Shown piece after piece: positions 56,431 through 64,000 of a DNA stretch of 64,000 bases; position 1 is the first letter of the stretch; the number at the start of each line of letters is the position of its first letter. Both the position numbers and the translations under genes were made by a program. Source of the stretch: Archegozetes longisetosus (lineage: Eukaryota; Arthropoda; Arachnida; Sarcoptiformes; Trhypochthoniidae); the NCBI GenBank assembly GCA_018873245.2, contig JAEMBT020000008.1, forward strand, positions 6,093,569-6,157,568, given 5' to 3'. Under the pieces are notes generated by a model. It did not search any database. It saw nothing but the letters and a program-made list of their open reading frames with translations, and had not been told where the DNA came from.

Positions 56431-57451
56431 TTAAAACTATACACACAATTTCAAAACTAACTGGGACAATTTAAATGGTTATAACTCTATAATGAGTAGA
56501 GCAATTTTAATGAAATTTTTTTTCAAAATAATCTAGAAACATATAGAATTTTATTACAAAAGAAATCATTTTAATATCTCAATAAACAAAAAAGTTATAA
56601 AAGAAAAACGAGAAATTCATATTTGTTTAGATAATTAATGGATAGATTTATAAAATAAAATACTTTTAACAAAGTATGTGTGAAAATAAATCAAATTCAT
56701 GAAATTATAAATTAATATCAATTATAATAACAATAATAACTATTAAACAAATGAATTGAAGACAATTTGTATTCAAAACGTAAAAAATACCGTTAACAAA
56801 TTACGTCTAATTAATTTGTGACGAACTTTGACTCTTTCTATTGACTCTTACTATTGACTCTTACTATTGACTCTTATTTTGACACTGTCGTCAACTCTTT
56901 CGTTGACGACATTGTTTATGAGTCATTATATATATATATAAGGCTGTTGTAAATTCATTCTTGGCATCATTATCAATAAAGACTTTGTAGGGGAAACTTG
57001 TCTTTTCTTTTTTAATAGCTATACATATCTGATAGAAGATTGCTGGATAAGCAATTTCTATCAGATATCCCTTGTGCCCCAAACTTCCACCAAAAGTAGA
57101 TAATAAGTTGTGTCCCATCACACCGGCTAAATCAATTAGCGATTTACCGGTGATTAACGAATTAATTCGCGTCTTAGGCAAGAAATTCGTTACAAATTAA
57201 TATAATAATTTTATTAAATTAAAGGTGAAAATGTTCATTTATATAAGATATGAAACATATTTATTATAGATTTTGATATTTCCTTTAATAACATTTTTAT
57301 TTTACAAGATATTATAATGGTTCCTGATGCAAATAAATTCTATATGTTTACTGGTTATTTTGCAAAAAATTTGACTTATTTCAGTCAATCGTTTGGAAAG
57401 TTATATCAATTTAAAGTGTCCCAGTTAGTTTTGAAATTGTGTGTATATCAT
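56431..57451. mobile_element. TIR element with a possible captured exon
   Basis: Ends are inverted copies of about 48 bp beginning TATACACACAATTTCAAAAC, with a TA-type context. The interior holds TATTGACTC tandem units (about 56835-56875), a (TA)n tract near 56930 and the minus-strand ORF at 56891-57181. No transposase is seen, so it is non-autonomous. Confidence 0.75.
56891..57181 (-). CDS. Unrecognised 96-codon ORF inside a TIR element
   Basis: It begins near a TTGCCTAAG acceptor-like text and reads TRINSLITGKSLIDLAGVMG and further. Composition is protein-like, but I do not recognise the family. It could be a captured host exon carried by the surrounding element, or chance. Confidence 0.25.
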   Translation of the reverse strand: MPKTRINSLITGKSLIDLAGVMGHNLLSTFGGSLGHKGYLIEIAYPAIFYQICIAIKKEKTSFPYKVFIDNDAKNEFTTALYIYIMTHKQCRQRKS

Positions 57452-57544
57452 TGAAAGTACTCAACAAGACTAATTCAACGATGCTATATCAAGTATATAG
57501 GCCATGTTTTAAGTGGCGCTGTTTTTATATAAAAATTGATATCT

Positions 57545-57607
57545 GCCACCGGGAGCCACCTCCTCACGGTGACGGCGGGCAACGGGCTAAGCCCGGCTGA
57601 GGCTCCC
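57545..57607 (+). ncRNA. HDV-like self-cleaving ribozyme candidate
   Basis: The 63-nt block is GC-rich in an AT-rich region and follows the nested double pseudoknot of HDV-like ribozymes. P2 is GGGAGCC with GGCTCCC (extendable to nine pairs). P3 is ACC/GGT with a seven-base loop TCCTCAC (HDV has UCCUCGC). A GGGCAAC joiner follows P1', as in HDV. P4 is GGGC-TAA-GCCC, and the joiner GGCTGA puts a C before P2' as in the catalytic C75 context. P1 (GCCACC with GACGGC) has two mismatches, so this copy may be weak or dead. In this class cleavage falls just before G57545, typically the 5' end of a retroelement RNA. Fold identity is inferred from HDV structure known to me. Confidence 0.6.
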
Positions 57608-57890
57608 GGAAAACTATGCCGTCATGGCAGGTGACGAGCACCGGGGTGTCTCGGGCGGTACCCTCTCAAATAAAGCCCGCGCTAGTAGGTTAGGTAGAGG
57701 ATCCAGTATGGGCACCGTAGTCAAACAAAGTACTTATTCTACGTTTTAGTAGATCAAGAAAAAGTCGATGCCGAGACAGTAGTCGAGTACTATTGTCAGT
57801 GCAAAAATGGCCACAAGACTGCAGTATGTTGTGCACATATCATGATGTTCTCTGGTTTCTTAAGTATGGCAGGTTCCAGCCTGAAATTCA
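57608..57890 (+). pseudogene. SWIM zinc-finger transposon relic 1
   Basis: A GC-rich stretch with TCTCGGGCGGTACCCTCTC and AAATAAAGCCCGCGCT is followed by codons VEYYCQCKNGHKTAVCCAHIM, a SWIM-type zinc finger (CxC...CxH pattern). Flanking frames are broken. The same leader phrase occurs at about 61970-62000, and the SWIM text recurs at 60217-60280 and 62215-62280, so this is a repeat family. Such SWIM proteins are common in arthropod transposons. Confidence 0.6.
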
Positions 57891-58357
57891 AGTGCCCACA
57901 AAGTCGTCAAGCGACCTTTGTGTGTTACCTGAAAGCACTCACAAAGACCCGACTTGATTTTATTTTACTTTTTATTTTTATTTTTTATTCACATGGCCTA
58001 CATACCTTAGCATGGTATCGTTGAACTCGTCTTGTTGAATACTTTCAATGATATATAGGTTTAATATATTTGCAAGCGTCGCAAAGGATTTAGAAGCAAC
58101 CAACCCTTTGGACTATTGTGACCTATAACTTGTGACTGCCACACCTAACAACTTTGATCAACTCATCAAGACCTGTCGATTGACACCTGTTTTGGCCTGT
58201 AACGCTGTAGGCCAGTGTCCCATAGATTCCCGGCATCCTTCTTTCCATAAACTGGTATATACTGTGAATACAGAGAGAAGACCAATATTTATGGGCTCCG
58301 CTGATTTTAGTATCATTGTATAGATCTTACTTTGCTGAGTTCAAATATATATATATA
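57891..58357. other. No gene seen
   Basis: Short ORFs here (57842-58024 and 58132-58323) have no motif beyond the SWIM relic at their start. The end is a (TA)n tract bordering the palindrome. Confidence 0.4.
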
Positions 58358-59801
58358 TACAGCCTTTTACAAAACTATCTAGGACTGTTTGAACGCTTAT
58401 AGGATTTGACTGGATCATTCGATATTGATGCAATTTTTGTTTTAAATTAAAGAAAAACTCCCCAGAAATTTATGTATAATTAAACAAATGCAAAATTACA
58501 AAGGGAAATATTTTATTTTTAAAATATGTTAAAGTTCATGATTTAAAATGTCAAAATTTTATTAATTTATTAATTAATCAATTCAGTTATTCAATTTAAC
58601 TTTTCTGTAAATGAATAAATTTCTGAAGAGATTTTCTTTGTTTTAAAACAAACCGCATCAAAATCGGACCATCAAATGATTTTTTATTATCTCTCAAAGA
58701 GTACTAGATAGTTTTGTAAAAGGCTGTATCTTAACTTGGTATATAATTTATGATTGAATTTATTGAGAAATACAGCAGAGAAACTCCCAACCAATTGATG
58801 ATAAAGAACGAAATTTGATATTGCTTCATGGACAAAATCATAGCGATAAAGAAATTGCTGAAATGGTAGGACTCGAAAAAAGAACTATAAGTAAATGGCT
58901 TCGTGGATATTATCGAACTAGATTGATGCATGTGCGTGAAATGTGACTTTAATAAATATAGTATTATTCCACTCATCAAAGTTTGCAAAATTTTCTACAA
59001 AACCCACTCTCACAGCTCTATGTGCCGCACTGAATGATTTCTTAATTCGCGCGATTCTACAGAACAATCCATTTTCGTTAAGACGTCCTGAAATTGTTTG
59101 CAAACAAGTCAACATTAGTCGCTTCTTGAACTTCCGAATGGGTCATAAAGGACTCGCGTTTGCAGCCGTAACAATACCCAAATTCTGTTCTTGATTTGTT
59201 TTGCACCGACGGCCAATAATTTCACGCACATGCATCAATCTAGTTCGATAATATCCACGAAGCCATTTACTTATAGTTCTTTTTTCGAGTCCTACCATTT
59301 CAGCAATTTCTTTATCGCTATGATTTTGTCCATGAAGCAATATCAAATTTCGTTCTTTATCATCAATTGGTTGGGAGTTTCTCTGCTGTATTTCTCAATA
59401 AATTCAATCATAAATTATATACCAAGTTAAGATACAGCCTTTTACAAAACTATCTAGTACTCTTTGAGAGATAATAAAAAATCATTTGATGGTCCGATTT
59501 TGATGCGGTTTGTTTTAAAACAAAGAAAATCTCTTCAGAAATTTATTCATTTACAGAAAAGTTAAATTGAATAACTGAATTGATTAATTAATAAATTAAT
59601 AAAATTTTGACATTTTAAATCATGAACTTTAACATATTTTAAAAATAAAATATTTCCCTTTGTAATTTTGCATTTGTTTAATTATACATAAATTTCTGGG
59701 GAGTTTTTCTTTAATTTAAAACAAATTGCATCAATATCGAATGATCCAGTCAAATCCTATAAGCGTTCAAACAGTCCTAGATAGTTTTGTAAAAGGCTGT
59801 A
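58358..59801. mobile_element. 1.44-kb palindrome built from a Tc1-like element
   Basis: The left arm (58358-58942) and right arm (59219-59801) are near-perfect inverted copies with a 276-bp centre. Each arm starts with a 370-bp unit bounded by its own inverted ends (TACAGCCTTTTACAAAACTA outward and its inverse), and then carries the start of a transposase. Both outer edges abut (TA)n. The centre completes the transposase only up to the WNNTIF region on the minus strand. Confidence 0.9.
58943..59430 (-). pseudogene. Tc1-like transposase N-terminal half
   Basis: The minus strand reads DDKERNLILLHGQNHSDKEIAEMVGLEKRTISKWL (first helix-turn-helix). A frame break near 59110-59145 leads to ISGRLNENGLFCRIARIKK (second HTH), then FDEWNNTIF, after which Tc1 transposases have their first catalytic Asp. 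Here the reading hits the other arm of the palindrome. DNA-binding parts survive, and the catalytic part is absent. Confidence 0.8.
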
Positions 59802-60135
59802 TGTATTAATATATATATATATATATATAACTTATAGTCTATCTCATTCCGTTTCCGAGTTATAAACTCCCAAAGGTTCGAAACGGCAATTAACAATTTA
59901 TGTCTAATAAAGCCAGAATCCTTTTAATATTCATATATTTAGAAAGGTCTCGTAGAGCCGAATTAGATCTGTACCATGGAGGAAGCCTCTACAGAGTTAT
60001 AGGAAGGCAACTAGGTCAAAAAATATAAGACATGCTTAGAGCGATGGCTAGCAAACCAAGTGATCTAGAACTCGAAGTTGGGTACCAATAGACTCAGTTC
60101 AAAAAGGTGAATATATCAATAGTCCATTTGACACT
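59802..60135. other. No gene seen
   Basis: A (TA)n tract at the palindrome edge is followed by sequence with no ORF or repeat I could name. Confidence 0.4.
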
Positions 60136-60411
60136 GTTATGTAACCGGTTCCGGAATCAAAGTATCTGATCTACGTTTTAGCAGATAAGAAAATGTCCGG
60201 AACCGATTCAATAATTGAGTACTGTTGTCAGTGCAAAAACGGCCTCAGAACTGTCGGATGCTGTGCACATATAATGACAGCGCTTTGTTACCTCGGATAT
60301 GGCAGATACCTATCTGAGATCAAATCATCAGGTAGACAATTTGATGATTTTTTCAAAGATTTTATCTATCCGGATAGCACTGACACAGATGAATTATTTT
60401 ATATTTTTTAG
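60136..60411 (+). pseudogene. SWIM zinc-finger transposon relic 2
   Basis: The frame reads KYLIYVLADKKMSG, then IIEYCCQCKNGLRTVGCCAHIM and LCYLGYGRYLSEI, and ends PDSTDTDELFYIF before a stop. The CxC...CCxH pattern is a SWIM zinc finger followed by the usual hydrophobic helix. It is the best preserved of the three copies but still only a C-terminal piece. The open frame continues a little upstream of its first Met. Confidence 0.65.
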
Positions 60412-61344
60412 TTTGTTTTTAGTTTTGGTTTTAGCTTTATGCTTCCTTCGGGTTTACCTCCACGTGGTCGGAAGTGGGCAACACAAATGTTATATTTTTG
60501 TGGCTCAAAACCCGAAAAAATTGATTTTTAGCATAAGGTGAATTTTCCCTCATAACTCGAAAACTATTGATTTTGGTAAAAAGTCCCTAAAGACTTTTGT
60601 GTTTAGCGTCAAAAGACCTTTCAAATGATATGTCACTCATCAAAATCGGACGGGCCCAGAGGTTCATAGAAAAATATTGATCTTTTAGTTTCTGCATTTC
60701 ACAAACAATTGTGTTTATATTTTCTCTTTCTTCTCCTTTTTGGTATATTTCTAAGAAAGGAGAAGATAAAGCTATTGAACACAACTATGGAATTAGGGAG
60801 AAGGGTTCTTATGGCTGTTTTTCAATACTAAATCCTAATTGTTACGAAAATTTTGGCGGAATTTTAATGTAAATGAAAATAACATAAGAATTTCAATGTT
60901 TTGAATTATTCCCTAAATGAATATCAAAATTTTCAGAAAATGTAATAGAGATTAATTATTTAGATCTGAAGGAAATGTGCTCAAAATTTAGGCATATTGC
61001 AAAGACTTTTTTCCCTTTACATTTCTCCCATAGCCTAAACTTATACTTTCCCACAGTCAGAAATAAATTATGAAGCGGGGTCTGTTACAGGGAATACAAT
61101 GCTAACCCTTAGCACTATAGTAAACCCAACTAAAGCTATTACCCAACAATACCCCCTATTCCTCCTATTATTAGCACAAACTCCTACAAATCTCTGCCCC
61201 AACTTTGGGAGAAGCTTCCCTATAAAAGTGATAAGCAAACATGTATTAACTGTCTTTTACCTCGTATTCCTCAATAAAGTAAGTTAAAGAAATCCAAAAA
61301 TTGTGTTGTGCTACGAAATTATATTGCAATATCATGGTGGTCTG
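60412..61344. other. No gene seen
   Basis: AT-rich. ORFs at 60587-60784 (minus) and 61099-61287 (plus) show no motif. A text near 61068 recalls the ends of the 52968 element (ATGAAGCGGGGTCTG). Confidence 0.45.
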
Positions 61345-61501
61345 AATATTACAGTCAGAAAGCAATGACAGAATCATTATAATTAACAATTTATCTGAAA
61401 TGCATTAATGTTGAATAAGATATTTAAGTTGCAAATCATACACAAAATTTTCATTCTAAACTAGAATCAGATGCTCAAATATAATACAAGTTCACAAGAA
61501 C
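61345..61501. repeat. Dispersed repeat, left part of split copy
   Basis: It matches 36935-37040 and 41660-41730. It is interrupted by the 61502-63304 element and resumes at 63305. Confidence 0.8.
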
Positions 61502-63304
61502 GAGAATGCACAAACCCTTTGCATTTTGACCCTCCAGCGCGCCGCAGCGCCACCTATATCAATCGATAGATCTCAACGAGTAATAGAATAATATATAGGC
61601 TGTAGCTCAATTCGAACATCCCTGTGGTCTGTATTAACCATCAAAGTTGTGACCAACAGATGCATTTTGCGCTTGTATCGAAGCGGTCACAGTTCAGATT
61701 CCGATGAATTTGTGTCGTTCGACTCAGAATGATGAGTAGAGTCCAGATAGCTTGATTTCGAAGTGCGGAGGTGAAAGGTTACAGAATTATTCATAATTAG
61801 CTACTGATCCATTATTCGTTGGCTGATGCCTATGAATGTGGCGTTATTTAGTGCAGAATAAAGAGCTGAGTCGAGTAATGTCCATCTCACATGGATATTA
61901 TATCTTATTCAAAAGATATTGGCCAATAGTTTAGTTGTTCATGTCTCAGGACACGCGAATGAGGGTCTCGGGCTGTACCCTCTCAAATAAAGCCCGCACT
62001 GAAGATTAGGTAGAGAGTCTCCAATGACAAGTATGCTACAGTCTCCCTCTTGGCCAAAGCCATCAGCCGAGGTGTCTGACGGGCCTTGGGGAAGTATGGC
62101 TACTGTCGAATCTGTGACATCATCCCCATCTTCATCTCCATTTCCATCTTGATCGCTATCACCCTCATCTTCATCAACTCATTCTCATTAATGCTCCGGC
62201 TGTGATAATAACGGACTCACGATCAACGGATGCTGTGCACACGTTATGGTTATCCTGTGGTATCTAGGATGCGGCAGGTACGAACACGAGATACCAATGC
62301 AACCAAGCCCGCTGGTAAGCTTTTTACCGGCCTAGTCCTAAGTGCCACTGACAGCTATTGATTTTATTTATATTATATTTTATCCTATTTTATTCTACCT
62401 TTAGTTTTATTTTATTTTTATTCAATGATTTTGAATATTTTGAGCGATTTTTTATAAAGGTATATATAACAAATGCTTTAGGTTATAACGACTCATTTTT
62501 GCTTTCGTTTTTTTATAATTTGCTTTGCTTTCATTCTTTTTTTTTATTATTTTATTCTTTATTGTGAAGAGTGACAATAAATCAGGGTCTCAAAAGTAAA
62601 ATATTATTGCGAAGAAACTACTTGATATTTTTACGTGAATCTTTTGGGAATAAAAGAGAAATAGTGGGAGATTATGATAGTATGTGTTCGACATGGAAAC
62701 CATTTTCTTGATGAACGTGACGCAGACGAACTTGAAAATTGTCACTAACATTTCGGGCCAAATCGTCCAAAACACTCCCATTCTTCTCGAATTTTGTGAT
62801 TAATTTCAGAACTGCTTTACGACTCGGGGGACACGTTTATTAAATTCTCTTGCGAATTTTCTTTGCACAAGAATATTGCTCTTATTGTTCAAATAATATT
62901 CTTCAACTACAAAAAAAATACGCTCTTCTGTGATCAATTGATTAGCAAATTTCGGAGATTAGTAAACAAACATCACATGACGTGAAAAGAATCTCTCATC
63001 ATCCGTGGAAGAGGGCGCGAAAATTTAAATCTCTATCATTCTTCTATAAAAATTTATAACCAAATACTTTTGAGACTCTTATTCATTGTCACTTTGTATA
63101 TCCAAATTGAAAATATATTTCGTTTCGCTCATTTAAATCAAAAAATTGCAAAAGATGCATGCGTTGAAAATAACTTTTACGGCCACTAGGGGCCACAGGG
63201 ATGTCCCGATTAGGCCAAAACATATTATTTGAGTACACGTTGAGATCTATCAATTTACATAAGTGGCGCTGCGGCGCACCGGAGGGACAAAATGGGCATT
63301 CTCT
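61502..63304. mobile_element. 1.8-kb TIR element inserted in a dispersed repeat
   Basis: Ends begin GAGAATGC and are inverted copies over about 70-80 bp, including GCGCCGCAGCGCCAC and GATAGATCTCAACG. It splits a dispersed repeat whose uninterrupted form is at 41630-42250, which proves the insertion. The interior includes the TCTCGGGCTGTACCCTCTC leader phrase (about 61970) and a SWIM relic. Confidence 0.85.
62195..62340 (+). pseudogene. SWIM zinc-finger transposon relic 3
   Basis: Codons CDNNGLTINGCCAHVM and ILWYLGCGRYEHEI match relics 1 and 2. The first Cys pair is partly lost. It lies inside the 61502-63304 element, so that element may derive from the SWIM transposon family. Confidence 0.6.
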
Positions 63305-63860
63305 TTTGAAGCTACTTACTAATAGATATGATGAACAGATAAGTATTTAATGGATTTCGTTCCGAACTTTCGCCAAATGATTCAAACAGTGTTTGAACAA
63401 TTTTTTCGATTCGGAACTATTCCGATTCGATTCGATATCTAAAAACTATGAATTTGAATTAATTAGATGCAACTATTGCTAACTTTAAAAGAAATCGCTA
63501 TAAAGAAATGTGTATGTTAGATTTGCAATGGATTTCTAGCACGTATGTAGTAATATTAAATGTCGATCTAAAGTTTGTGAGTAACAACAATTCTAGTAAA
63601 TCAAACACATTAACAAATAAATATACTCTTATAGTTAATCAATACAATGATGATATTTGCACGACTAAAACTTTGCCTTATACCCTTTGAGACAATTTAT
63701 AATTAAAAGTTACTTTTAAAGCTGAATCAGGCTAGTTTTACGTTAATGACGGTCAGTACTATGTCTACAATCGTTCTCACTTTCGTGAAACAGTTTCGAA
63801 ACGTTGTGAACGCGAAGCCAAAATAAGATTATATGATTCGATATGCAATTAAACTAAAAT
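63305..63860. repeat. Dispersed repeat, right part of split copy
   Basis: It matches 41725-42250 with substitutions. The last bases to 64000 are AT-rich and show nothing further. Confidence 0.8.
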
Positions 63861-64000
63861 TGTACGCTTCTCTAAAGTGAATGCAGAAAGGTTTTGATTG
63901 TTTTTAAATATGGTATTAGATTTACTAATATGATTTTAAAAAACCATCCAAATCAATTTGTAATAGAAATTAGAAAATTATACATTATATATTTTTTATA

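Noticed and set aside
1..64000. CRISPR arrays, bacterial operons, rRNA genes
   Set aside because: None was seen. Short introns, LTR elements and eukaryotic kinases show nuclear eukaryotic DNA.

Overview
The window is AT-rich eukaryotic nuclear DNA. Genes have short GT-AG introns (often 50-75 bp), and DNA transposons are numerous. Vertebrate-like or fungal features are absent. The mix of a gypsy/errantivirus-type element with an envelope gene, mariner, Tc1-like and Merlin DNA transposons, a CAP/venom-allergen exon, a glutamate synthase relic and SWIM zinc-finger transposon relics suggests an arthropod, most likely a chelicerate such as an acariform mite. The mite assignment is an inference, not a proof.

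Layout. (1) 1-9986, minus strand: most of an env-carrying LTR retroelement (5' LTR, primer-binding site, gag-protease, RT, integrase, env, plus a second degenerate env-like copy). Its pol is interrupted by several single lesions. (2) 9987-25150, minus strand: a tandem array of paralogous genes and relics coding for RCC1 repeats followed by eIF2-alpha-kinase-like Ser/Thr kinase domains. The array is broken by a solo LTR, a long-TIR MITE, a fold-back repeat, frameshifts and gene fusions. (3) 25150-28250: a shared upstream module that has expanded into minisatellite arrays. (4) 28250-37500: relics (tRNA-derived sequence, glutamate synthase pseudogene, CAP exons, an acyl-CoA-synthetase-like exon), a 10-bp minisatellite and an unusual A-B-A'-B' arrangement of interleaved inverted repeats. 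(5) 37600-44200: a mariner, a Tc1-like element with long TIRs and a decayed mariner relative. (6) 45693-50969, minus strand: the best-preserved member of the family, with RCC1 repeats followed by three tandem kinase modules, the last of them pseudokinase-like. (7) 51461-55933: a Merlin element with an 8-bp target-site duplication and nested insertions. (8) 56430-64000: TIR elements, an HDV-like ribozyme candidate, three SWIM zinc-finger relics, a 1.44-kb palindrome built from a Tc1-like element, and a dispersed repeat.

The most interesting biology is the RCC1-plus-tandem-kinase family. It is a lineage-specific-looking cluster that evolves by duplication, gene conversion and fusion, and one member carries two canonical kinase domains and one degenerate domain. 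The second most interesting signals are structural: the interleaved perfect inverted repeats at 31692-32487, the HDV-like ribozyme fold at 57545-57607 and the 1.44-kb palindrome. All functional statements rest on motif reading. No database search was possible.
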